Below, piece by piece: positions 6,343 to 12,401 of a stretch of DNA of 12,401 nucleotides (position 1 is its first letter; every line of letters begins with the position of its first letter). The position numbers and the translations under genes were made by a program. The notes under the pieces were generated by a model that did no database searches, had not been told where the DNA came from, and saw nothing but the letters and a program-made list of their open reading frames with translations. The stretch is from Candidatus Babeliales bacterium (GTDB taxonomy: Bacteria > Babelota > Babeliae > Babelales > Vermiphilaceae): assembly GCA_020053845.1 (NCBI GenBank), contig JAGVMI010000069.1, positions 1 to 12,401 on the forward strand. The letters run 5' to 3'.

Positions 6343-7686
6343 TCATAAATACTGGTAGTGGTTGCGATGTGCGGTTACCGTAGAAGAATGCGGCTGACTG
6401 GCGTTAAGCGCCGTCACGTAGCCCTTGAGCATCCACGAAGGTAGATTGCTAGTTTTTGCGCGATGGCGGAAAAATAGCAGTGCAAGCCAGGTGGCTCCTA
6501 AAGCAATAATTCCCACAATATGCACATAAGTAAGTGGTTGGGGTTGCATAAGCCCCATCGGATGCATTATTACTGCAACTACGTGCACACTAAATCCATA
6601 AAATAATCCGACTGCCACAGTACAAACCAATGCAATAGGCAAGTTCTGCACGGTGTTAAAACGCAGTAGAGGTAATGCAAACTGACTAGCAGCAATGAAG
6701 GATACAACTACCAACACCAAACTACTATCGCCCGCAACCCACGAATTAAGAGTTATGTAATCAAAGGCAACACTACCTGCAAACCCGCAAAGCAATGCTC
6801 CCATAAAAGCTAATAGCTTTGGCGGATAGCCAAGATCAAATCGCTTTTCTTGAGCAGCGCTGCCACTTTCAAGAAAAAGATATGCTTTAAACATGCCATG
6901 CCACAACAAATGTGCTACTGCGGCAGGAAACAATCCCAGTCCGCATTGCGCAAGCATGAATCCCATCTGCCCCAGAGTAGAGCACGCAAGCATACGCTTC
7001 ACATCACTTTGCATAAGCTTCCATAATGTGCCACATAAAGCAGTCATAATGCCTATACAGAATATGAAGGCAAGTAGTGTAGGATAGCGCAAATAGAGTG
7101 GCGCAAAACGCACAAGCAAAAATCCGCCTCCGTTAACTAAACCAGCATGCATAATTGCAGAAACAGGCGTGGGAGAATTGAGCGAACTAAGAAGCCATCG
7201 ATGAAATGGCCAAATAGCTGATTGAGCCATTGCTGCAAGTAATATAAGTATTAATGCAGGCAACATGAGCTCCGATGAAGTAGCGTGATGCACTATAGCA
7301 TTTACGCTTGTGTGATGAGTAATCACGTACAGTAGTGCAAATCCAGATGCCATGAAGCATGTACTGAGTAGATAGTTCCTTGCAGCAAGCACTCCGGAAG
7401 TTTGGGCTGCCTTCCAGCTTGACTTATGAATCATGAGGCGCACTAAAAGAGCGTTGCTCAAGCTCCACGCGACCAACAGTAAGATAACATTATCCGCACT
7501 CACCATAACGCAAAGTGAAGTGATTAGCAGAATAAGCCGCACAAAAAAGAGACGATATGTAGTATCACCTTTCATGTAGCGCGAAGCAAAGCTGCAAACG
7601 CCCAACCCAATAAAAGTAATTAATGCAGCCATTAGTGCTGCTATGGCATCCCAGTGAGAGAGCCAATTTAGAAATGTATCTACCAT
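6343..7686 (-). CDS. dabB: DabB, NuoL/Mrp-antiporter-like membrane subunit of the DAB complex
   Basis: 447 residues, almost entirely hydrophobic helices, of the proton-conducting NuoL/MrpA family. Visible signatures: S-R-Y-M-K-G-D (35-41) after the first helices, W-P-F-H-R-W-L (159-165), S-P-T-P-V-S-A-I-M-H-A-G-L-V-N-G-G (171-187) and H-G-M-F-K-A-Y-L-F-L (263-272). Candidate proton-path lysines are K230 (S-D-V-K-R) and K267. The adjacent dabA identifies it as DabB rather than a respiratory complex I or Mrp subunit; no other nuo or mrp gene is present. In the DAB model this subunit couples cation influx to CO2 hydration by DabA. The start ATG has a poor Shine-Dalgarno sequence, but the conserved protein begins here, 18 nt after the methyltransferase stop. 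The hydrophilic C-terminal tail (about 408-447) is presumably cytoplasmic and near DabA. Confidence 0.92.
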   Translation of the reverse strand: MVDTFLNWLSHWDAIAALMAALITFIGLGVCSFASRYMKGDTTYRLFFVRLILLITSLCVMVSADNVILLLVAWSLSNALLVRLMIHKSSWKAAQTSGVLAARNYLLSTCFMASGFALLYVITHHTSVNAIVHHATSSELMLPALILILLAAMAQSAIWPFHRWLLSSLNSPTPVSAIMHAGLVNGGGFLLVRFAPLYLRYPTLLAFIFCIGIMTALCGTLWKLMQSDVKRMLACSTLGQMGFMLAQCGLGLFPAAVAHLLWHGMFKAYLFLESGSAAQEKRFDLGYPPKLLAFMGALLCGFAGSVAFDYITLNSWVAGDSSLVLVVVSFIAASQFALPLLRFNTVQNLPIALVCTVAVGLFYGFSVHVVAVIMHPMGLMQPQPLTYVHIVGIIALGATWLALLFFRHRAKTSNLPSWMLKGYVTALNASQPHSSTVTAHRNHYQYL

Positions 7687-7704
7687 AGAATATCTAATTA
7701 TTCG

Positions 7705-8343
7705 CTATATGTGCTTTTTTTTAAAATGCGCTGTATAGGCAAACCAGTTGCCCACCTGTTTCACCTGCGTAAAGCCTACACGCTCCATTAAACAAGCAAC
7801 ATTTTTCCGCTTCTGAAAATGAGGATCAAAAACTGTTTCTGTTATGGAGATAATACCATCGGGTTTTACGTGTGCTGCAACTTTGCGCATTACTGATTCA
7901 TGCTGAGCCCCAGGGATTTCCCCCAGTACACAGATCATCAAAACAACATCATAATGTTGCTCTAAAGGGACTTGATCTATATTACCTTTAATGAAATCAA
8001 CATTATTAACATGCAGTTTTTGGGCTTTTAATGATGCTTTCTGTAACATCTCTGCTTGCACATCAAGCCCGGTAGCATGTCCATTCACTTGAGCAATTTT
8101 TTGAGCAAGAGGCACAAGCACTCTTCCTGGGCCACATCCAATATCCAAAACTTTCATACCATGGTTCAAAGGAAGGGAAGCTATAATTTCGCTTGCCTTA
8201 TGTGCACGAGCAAATGGATTATCAAGTTCTACCATCCATGAAAGCCAAGCAGGGCACGGTAAATTGTGTTTTGTCGAATACCACCGCCATGCAAGCCAGG
8301 CAATAATAATAAGCGCTATAGCAACATATATATAGTGCGACAT
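7705..8343 (-). CDS. Membrane-anchored class I SAM-dependent methyltransferase
   Basis: 212 residues. Residues about 4-22 form one hydrophobic helix (A-I-A-L-I-I-I-A-W-L-A-W) followed by R20, W21 and K25, consistent with an N-terminal membrane anchor that leaves the enzyme in the cytoplasm. The Rossmann-fold methyltransferase domain follows: motif I V-L-D-I-G-C-G-P-G (65-73), the acidic strand-2 end G-L-D-V (92-95) that normally binds the SAM ribose, D-F-I-K-G-N (116-121), D-V-V-L-M (132-136) and the K-P-D-G (160-163) turn. This resembles UbiE-like small-molecule methyltransferases, but the substrate cannot be read from sequence. AGGAAGG lies about 7 nt before the ATG. It sits between the cyclase-family gene (28 nt) and dabB (18 nt), so it belongs to the DAB transcription unit. 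A lipid or quinone-like membrane substrate is a guess prompted by the anchor. Confidence 0.86.
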   Translation of the reverse strand: MSHYIYVAIALIIIAWLAWRWYSTKHNLPCPAWLSWMVELDNPFARAHKASEIIASLPLNHGMKVLDIGCGPGRVLVPLAQKIAQVNGHATGLDVQAEMLQKASLKAQKLHVNNVDFIKGNIDQVPLEQHYDVVLMICVLGEIPGAQHESVMRKVAAHVKPDGIISITETVFDPHFQKRKNVACLMERVGFTQVKQVGNWFAYTAHFKKKHI

Positions 8344-8371
8344 AGATAAACCTTCCTACCTCACCAACCAT

Positions 8372-9064
8372 TTACGATTTAGATTTAATAAACCCTATTA
8401 AGCGAACAGGTGATTCTGTTGCCCCTCGTATTTTTAAGGGTACTACAAGAACTATACTTCCAACAGCAGGAAGCTTGTCCAAATGAGCAACATTCTCAAT
8501 GATATAAGCGCCGGCACCAAGTACTATTTTATGCACTACGAATCCGCTGCCTGGTCTATCGGGCGAATGCGTATCAATACCAATGCCACGCACGCCGCGA
8601 TCTATGAGCAACTGCGCAGCATCTCCTGAAATAGTAGGAAATACATAGTTGTTACGATAGCGCAATGCATCTGGCCAAAATCTGCTCCATCCTGTTTTGA
8701 TCATTACCAGAGCATGCTGCTGTATTTTCCCATGCAAGCTCTCAAAATGCTCAATATCTGATCGCTGCACTAAATAAGTGTCATGCGCTTGAGCAGATAC
8801 GTCAATAACAACACAGGGAGCAATCAGTTCATTGAGTGGGATGGCATCTACTTCAGTCCCCCCAGGAACGCAGTGCGATGCAACATCCATATGTGTTCCA
8901 GCACATGCATACATGCTAAAATTCTGTACACGAAATGTAACATCGCCCTCACAGTCAGCATAATCGAACTTCACCTGTGTTTCAAAAGCGCAGCCATCAT
9001 CCCAAGCAGGAATATCTTTATCGAGAGTATGCGTAAGATCTATCAAAGTATAAGGAAAATTCAT
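8372..9064 (-). CDS. Cyclase-family metal-dependent hydrolase (kynurenine formamidase-like)
   Basis: 230 residues, about the usual family length. It has the cyclase-fold hallmarks: an N-terminal D-L-T-H-T-L (9-14), the metal-site region C-A-G-T-H-M-D-V-A-S-H (54-64), P-G-G-T-E-V-D-A-I-P (67-76), G-I-G-I-D-T-H-S-P-D (160-169), and a late H178 and E190. The consensus metal motif is H-x-G-T-H-x-D-x-P-x-H; here the first His is Cys54 and the Pro is Ala62, while H58, D60 and H64 are kept. Known members hydrolyse N-formylkynurenine, isatin or other amide/lactam bonds; without the tryptophan pathway nearby I do not assign kynurenine formamidase. AGGTGG lies 4 nt before the ATG. It is the second gene of the five-gene unit ending in dabBA, 19 nt after the exported hydrolase. 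Confidence 0.87.
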   Translation of the reverse strand: MNFPYTLIDLTHTLDKDIPAWDDGCAFETQVKFDYADCEGDVTFRVQNFSMYACAGTHMDVASHCVPGGTEVDAIPLNELIAPCVVIDVSAQAHDTYLVQRSDIEHFESLHGKIQQHALVMIKTGWSRFWPDALRYRNNYVFPTISGDAAQLLIDRGVRGIGIDTHSPDRPGSGFVVHKIVLGAGAYIIENVAHLDKLPAVGSIVLVVPLKIRGATESPVRLIGFIKSKS

Positions 9065-9083
9065 TTAACCACCTGCTCATTAA

Positions 9084-9764
9084 TTATATGCTAGCAAACT
9101 CATTGCTCAGCGCGCTAATACTGCGCAGCGCAGCCTCTAGCGATCCCATTTCAAGTTCATGTCCACTATTGTAAGGCATAAAGTAAGTCACTATACGTGA
9201 ACCCGCAAGTTGCTCATAAAAAGGTATCGCATGAGTTTGATATAGGGGATCTTGTCGGCCTACGAGCAAATAGAGTGTGTTATCATACGGTGCATGACTA
9301 AGATAGCCTGCAGAGCCTATGGAAATAATTGGTATCCCAACCTCTACCATTTGCACAAGTCTATTGAGAAAAAAACCGCCGTTTGAGAATCCAATGTACC
9401 CCTGCACACGGGTTTTACCCACGCGCTCACGGATCTCCCTATAAGTATTGAGTACTTCTTCGTCTGACTCATGAGGCCAACATAACATGTCATGATACTG
9501 TGCACATCGATGGGTCGGCTTTAGGGCTATAAAGCAGATATTAAGCTTGTTACCAAGCCTTTCAAGAAGTGCGCGATGCTGCTTTTCTTTTGTGTCATTA
9601 AAATCAGAGGTAAGTCCACATAGATAGACCCACACATGCTGCGATCTGCAATCACCAAGACGAATTGCATCTGCCGCAGACGACTGCGGGCATCGAAAGC
9701 TAACGCCTACGAGCACCACACACACTGCTACTACTATCCCAATAAATAACTTTTTATCATGCAT
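9084..9764 (-). CDS. Exported or membrane-anchored alpha/beta hydrolase
   Basis: 226 residues from Met 9764. Residues 1-5 are charged (H-D-K-K) and 6-22 strongly hydrophobic, forming a signal peptide or membrane anchor; S-S-A-A at 28-31 offers a possible cleavage site. The alpha/beta-hydrolase core is clear: nucleophile elbow G-F-S-N-G-G with Ser127, acid in G-R-Q-D-P with Asp172, and base in S-G-H-E-L with His202, in canonical order. This resembles small serine esterases and dienelactone-hydrolase-like proteins acting outside the cytoplasm; substrate unknown. The frame stays open to a GTG at 9809, but that would put a polar extension before the signal sequence, and a candidate -10 box (GATAAT, 9802-9807 minus strand) overlaps it, so I prefer 9764 although its Shine-Dalgarno is weak. 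It is the first gene of the operon leading to dabBA and is divergent from the ClbS-like gene. Confidence 0.82.
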   Translation of the reverse strand: MHDKKLFIGIVVAVCVVLVGVSFRCPQSSAADAIRLGDCRSQHVWVYLCGLTSDFNDTKEKQHRALLERLGNKLNICFIALKPTHRCAQYHDMLCWPHESDEEVLNTYREIRERVGKTRVQGYIGFSNGGFFLNRLVQMVEVGIPIISIGSAGYLSHAPYDNTLYLLVGRQDPLYQTHAIPFYEQLAGSRIVTYFMPYNSGHELEMGSLEAALRSISALSNEFASI

Positions 9765-9861
9765 AAGCACTGGCTTACTCGCTTTAGTGAGCACTGTACA
9801 GATTATCACCTATCATGGTATGCAACTAATAAGTTACTATACACGTACCCAAAGGCCAATC

Positions 9862-10383
9862 ATGGCATTTCAAGACAATACCCCTGCCTTATATGCACCA
9901 TTGAGTAAAGAGATATACTCTGCTTACTGTAAACTTGTGCTAACACTTAATGAGCTGCCTGAAAGACAATTCAGACAAAAAACATGCTCAGGTACCGGCG
10001 GCAAAGTAAGTCCTGCTGATATTGTGGCATACCAAATCGGGTGGGGATCATTACTCATTACGTGGTATGAAGCTGGACTTACTTGCGATGCGGTAATCAT
10101 GCCTGGAGCAGGATTTACCACATGGAATTACGCAGGCCTTGCACAGCATTTTTACACAGAGTATGCAAATACACCACGCGCAAAACTCATGAAAACATTT
10201 AAAAACACTGTTGACCGCGTCATTGAAATAACCGAATGTGAATACAAGTCAGGAAATCTTGATAAGCTTGGCGTGTGGCACTGGTGCCGCTTAAAATCAG
10301 GCAAAGAATGGCCGCTGAGCAAGTGGATTCGCGTAAATAGCGTTTCGCCCTACAAACGAGCATACTCACTCCTGCGCTCTTAA
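9862..10383 (+). CDS. ClbS/DfsB family protein (DinB-like fold)
   Basis: 173 residues, close to ClbS. Strong family signatures: G-K-V-S-P-A-D-I-V-A-Y-Q-I-G-W-G (47-62), a W-Y-E segment (68-70), P-G-A-G-F-T-T-W-N (81-89), L-A-Q-H-F-Y-T-E-Y (93-101) and the C-terminal K-W-I-R-V-N-S-V-S-P-Y-K-R-A (154-167). In E. coli, ClbS protects the producer against the DNA-alkylating genotoxin colibactin by opening its cyclopropane warhead; many homologues occur in bacteria that do not make colibactin, with unknown substrates. No polyketide synthesis genes are in the window, so this would be protection against a foreign or endogenous electrophile, or another activity. An open frame extends to 9787, but the conserved domain starts here and AAAGG (9851-9855) lies 6 nt before this ATG. 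The alkyl-DNA repair gene follows 63 nt later in the same direction. Confidence 0.9.
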   Translation: MAFQDNTPALYAPLSKEIYSAYCKLVLTLNELPERQFRQKTCSGTGGKVSPADIVAYQIGWGSLLITWYEAGLTCDAVIMPGAGFTTWNYAGLAQHFYTEYANTPRAKLMKTFKNTVDRVIEITECEYKSGNLDKLGVWHWCRLKSGKEWPLSKWIRVNSVSPYKRAYSLLRS

Positions 10384-10408
10384 CTTTTCGATATCTGTTA
10401 TCTATACT
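10380..10408 (+). promoter_or_regulatory. Candidate promoter of the ogt-like gene
   Basis: TTAACT (10380-10385) and TATACT (10403-10408) are separated by 17 nt, matching the sigma70 boxes at 4/6 and 5/6. The -35 box overlaps the stop codon of the ClbS-like gene. Transcription would start near 10415, about 30 nt before the ogt-like start. The gene could therefore be expressed independently as well as by read-through from the ClbS-like gene. Confidence 0.45.
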
Positions 10409-10446
10409 AATCCCTATTATAAGCACACAAATCTCAAGCGCACCCT

Positions 10447-10962
10447 ATGCATATTATGTTCACTTCCAAACTCATTCAAACACCACTAGGAACACTTTTT
10501 GCCGTAGCAGACGACCATGCACTGTATGTGCTACAATTCACTGATCAGCCACAACCGCAGAGAGTACTTGATCGATTGACAAGAACATATGACGCTCGTA
10601 TTGCTGAAGGCAGTTCAGCTCTACTTGCAAAGCTTGAAGAAGAATTAGCTGCTTATCTTGCGGGCAGACTCCAACAGTTTTCTATACCCTGCGCTTTGTG
10701 GGGCCCTCAGTTTCATATGGCTGCATGGCAAAAGCTCAAAGAAGTTCCGTATGCGCATACAATAAGCTACACGCAGCTTGCATATGCATTGCAAAATCCA
10801 CGAGCATGTCGTGCCGCTGCGCAAGCAAACGCTCATAACCCTTTCATCATTGTTGTTCCGTGTCATCGCGTTATCAGGCATGATGGATCACTTGGCGGAT
10901 ACAATGCAGGGCTTGAACGCAAAAAGTGGCTCCTTGCTCATGAGCGTCAACATCAAAACTAG
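10447..10962 (+). CDS. ogt: Methylated-DNA-protein cysteine methyltransferase (Ogt/MGMT)
   Basis: 171 residues, the size of single-domain Ogt-type proteins. It transfers alkyl groups from O6-alkylguanine (and O4-alkylthymine) in DNA irreversibly to its own cysteine. The active site P-C-H-R-V-I is intact, with acceptor Cys139. The helix-turn-helix DNA-binding segment precedes it (about 93-130: V-P-Y-A-H-T-I-S-Y, then A-C-R-A-A-A-Q-A-N-A-H-N-P), with Arg122 in the position of the base-flipping arginine finger. The C-terminal G-G-Y-N-A-G-L-E-R-K-K-W-L-L (150-163) is also typical. The N-terminal T-P-L-G-T-L pattern (12-17) is the usual family start. Met 10447 and Met 10456 are both possible starts; neither has a good Shine-Dalgarno. 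The gene has its own likely promoter and follows the ClbS-like gene, suggesting joint protection against DNA alkylation. Confidence 0.93.
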   Translation: MHIMFTSKLIQTPLGTLFAVADDHALYVLQFTDQPQPQRVLDRLTRTYDARIAEGSSALLAKLEEELAAYLAGRLQQFSIPCALWGPQFHMAAWQKLKEVPYAHTISYTQLAYALQNPRACRAAAQANAHNPFIIVVPCHRVIRHDGSLGGYNAGLERKKWLLAHERQHQN

Positions 10963-11081
10963 TTACGCACTGAACTAGTAACAACCTTCACTCATATGCT
11001 ATTCTGCACAGCAAGAAGTTGTGTACCACTTGTGCACGACAACGTGATGGCATAATCAAAACGGTAGAGTAAGGATCAGTT

Positions 11082-11810
11082 ATGAAAACTCCTATACTGT
11101 GCTTTGATGATTTCACATTAGTCACTGCTCCTGCACACATCGTCGAAATTCGTACCCTTAACGATGGCAAAACAAGCATCATTCTTGATCAGACTGCATT
11201 CTGCCCCGACACTGCCGGGCAAATGTGCGATACGGGCATCATTACCGATGGCCAAGCAACATTTGCAGTTGAAAGCGTTACCTATAAAGATGGCATACTG
11301 CACCATATAGGGAGATTCACTCATGGATCTTTGGCACCTAAAGCAGGTGTTGAATGCCGCGTTGATGAGCAAAGGCGATTGCTCAATAGCCGTATCCATT
11401 CTGCCGGACACATTATTGATATGGCAGTGGATGCGCTCAACCTCAATTGGGAGCCTATCGCTTATAATCATGCACATGGCAATGCGCATGTAGATTATGA
11501 AGGCTCAATTCTTGAAGGTAATAAAGAAGATATTCGCTCACATCTTGAAGCAAAATGCAATGCGCTCATAGAGCAAAAAATGGCAACCTATGTGATGATT
11601 GCCGACAAGCAAGAGCTGGGTGCATTTACTCATCATCTAGCCCAAAATGTGCCAAGCGAAGGAAAAATATACGTCGTGATGTACGGGGACTTTGCAGTTC
11701 CTTGCAATGGTACACACGTGCAAAACACTGAGCAAATAGGTAAGTTAACTATTCGCGATATCAAGATTCATGGAAATGTTATTCGCGTAGACTACTCAAT
11801 TTCACATTAA
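11082..11810 (+). CDS. AlaX-type alanyl-tRNA editing hydrolase
   Basis: 242 residues, the length of AlaX-M/L proteins, which are homologous to the editing domain of alanyl-tRNA synthetase and hydrolyse mischarged Ser- (and Gly-) tRNA-Ala in trans. Both halves of the zinc site are present: H-S-A-G-H (His106, His110) and C-N-G-T-H (Cys208, His212). The N-terminal domain (about 1-95) has the D-Q-T-A-F-C-P-D-T-A-G-Q-x-x-D-T-G segment (36-52), corresponding to the glycine-rich F-Y-P-x-x-G-G-Q motif of AlaRS/AlaX, but with Tyr replaced by Cys41 and the first glycine of the pair changed. AAGGA (11071-11075) lies 6 nt before the ATG. Upstream, TTGTGC (11030) and CATAAT (11051) form a weak promoter with a short 15-nt spacer. 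The gene converges on the Nudix gene. Confidence 0.9.
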   Translation: MKTPILCFDDFTLVTAPAHIVEIRTLNDGKTSIILDQTAFCPDTAGQMCDTGIITDGQATFAVESVTYKDGILHHIGRFTHGSLAPKAGVECRVDEQRRLLNSRIHSAGHIIDMAVDALNLNWEPIAYNHAHGNAHVDYEGSILEGNKEDIRSHLEAKCNALIEQKMATYVMIADKQELGAFTHHLAQNVPSEGKIYVVMYGDFAVPCNGTHVQNTEQIGKLTIRDIKIHGNVIRVDYSISH

Positions 11811-11820
11811 TACTTAGCAA

Positions 11821-11866
11821 GCGCAATGCGCCTTCTGATACTCTGAACAGAAAAACCGCATTGCGC
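11821..11866. terminator. Inverted repeat between convergent genes, possible bidirectional terminator
   Basis: GCGCAATGCG (11821-11830) is perfectly complementary to CGCATTGCGC (11857-11866), giving a 10-bp GC-rich stem with a 26-nt loop, 11 nt after the alaX-like stop. Neither side is followed by a clear T-run, so intrinsic termination is not assured. The left arm is itself a near-perfect palindrome (GCGCA-A-TGCGC, 11821-11831). The rest of the gap to 11920 shows nothing else. Confidence 0.4.
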
Positions 11867-11919
11867 CTTATAAGCAATAGTGTAGTAAAAAGATAATGCG
11901 TATCGCTCATGCGTTGAGC

Positions 11920-12369
11920 TTATTGTGGCCAACCAGCTTTAACATAGCGATAATCCTGATTCTGCAGAAATGCGAGTGCCAAGCGAGTGCCAGGAGTTAG
12001 CTGTTGTGGCAGCTGCTTTAAATCTACCCATTCAGCGCTTTCATGCTCACGCGGTGAATTGCGCGTTGGGGTGCCTTCCCAGGTGTGTGCAAAGAAATTA
12101 AATCCGATAAGGTGACGCCCTTCAAACAAGATGTCCGAAACGCCCATAAAGCTAACTTGCGCTGGCTCAATAACTACGCCTGCTTCTTCATGTGCTTCCC
12201 GAATTGCACAATCTATAAGCGCTTCATTTTCATGAGGCTTTCCACCAATAAGAGCATAGTATCCGCCCAAATGAGCAACATCTTGCGCCCGTTTGACGAG
12301 AAAAATAGAATTTTCTTTTATCATCACCATAGTGGTGAAAATCGTTGGCGCTGCTAAAACTGATGACAT
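11920..12369 (-). CDS. Nudix hydrolase (MutT-like)
   Basis: 149 residues, the normal size for a single Nudix domain. The complete Nudix box G-x5-E-x7-R-E-U-x-E-E-x-G-U is present from Gly43 to Val65: G43, E49, R57-E58, E61-E62 and G64. These glutamates bind the divalent metals that activate hydrolysis of a nucleoside diphosphate linked to another group. Flanking strands fit the fold: F-L-V-K-R-A (23-28) before the box and S-A-E-W-V-D-L (about 111-117) after it. The substrate (oxidised nucleotide, ADP-ribose, capped nucleotide or other) cannot be read from sequence. AGGA lies 7 nt before the ATG at 12369. A TATATA-like -10 candidate lies near the right edge, so any -35 box is at or beyond the window end. 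It converges with the AlaX gene. Confidence 0.92.
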   Translation of the reverse strand: MSSVLAAPTIFTTMVMIKENSIFLVKRAQDVAHLGGYYALIGGKPHENEALIDCAIREAHEEAGVVIEPAQVSFMGVSDILFEGRHLIGFNFFAHTWEGTPTRNSPREHESAEWVDLKQLPQQLTPGTRLALAFLQNQDYRYVKAGWPQ

Positions 12370-12401
12370 AAAATGTTCCTCGCAAAGTTATATATAATCA
12401 A

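Noticed and set aside
6343..7686. NADH dehydrogenase (complex I) subunit L or Mrp antiporter subunit
   Set aside because: The family resemblance is real, but the adjoining dabA with an intact zinc site and the absence of other nuo/mrp genes make DabB the better call.
9765..9809. N-terminal extension of the alpha/beta hydrolase from GTG 9809
   Set aside because: It would place a polar segment ahead of the signal sequence and overlaps a likely -10 box; Met 9764 gives a normal exported N-terminus.
10960..10982. ACTAGT/GTTAC repeats after the ogt-like gene as a terminator or att site
   Set aside because: Very short arms, no T-run, and no partner copy elsewhere in the window.

Overview
The window reads as a bacterial chromosome segment with dense, short-spaced genes, Shine-Dalgarno-type starts and tRNA genes that encode their own 3' CCA. 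Base composition is moderate, somewhat under half GC by eye. A GspF/PilC-type inner-membrane secretion protein and several signal-peptide or membrane-anchored proteins suggest a Gram-negative-type envelope. Nothing here fixes the lineage. The mixture (an exported MutS-like protein, an isolated GspF, a DAB bicarbonate transporter in a heterotroph-like context, ClbS and AlaX homologues) would suit a host-associated group such as Dependentiae (TM6) or a Legionella-like bacterium, but that is a low-confidence impression, not a placement.

Left part (1-2310, minus strand): the 5' two-thirds of a kilobase holds the start of a MutS-family protein that carries an apparent export signal and runs off the window edge. 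Upstream of it lies a two-gene unit, a DUF167/YggU protein followed by a GspF/PilC homologue. Next comes a plus-strand tRNA cluster (2387-2697): Ser(GCT), Arg(ACG), Ser(TGA). Both serine tRNAs have a non-G discriminator base.

Middle (2698-4105, plus strand): a 239-bp gene-free leader contains five copies of the 9-mer TGAAATAAG in strictly alternating orientation with a 51-bp direct period. It leads into a dihydrofolate-reductase-like (RibD C-terminal type) gene and a SAP-domain protein of unknown function.

Operon 4116-9764 (minus strand, transcribed right to left): exported alpha/beta hydrolase, cyclase-family metal hydrolase, membrane-anchored SAM methyltransferase, then dabB and dabA. Gaps are 19, 28, 18 and 7 nt, so co-transcription is likely. 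DabA and DabB together form an energy-coupled CO2-hydrating bicarbonate accumulation system. Why three small enzymes precede it is not evident from known pathways and is the most interesting functional question here.

Right part (9862-12369): a ClbS/DfsB-family genotoxin-resistance homologue, an Ogt/MGMT alkyl-DNA repair protein 63 nt behind it with its own probable promoter, an AlaX-type alanyl-tRNA editing hydrolase, and a convergent Nudix hydrolase. These share a house-cleaning theme: alkylation damage, mischarged tRNA and damaged nucleotides.
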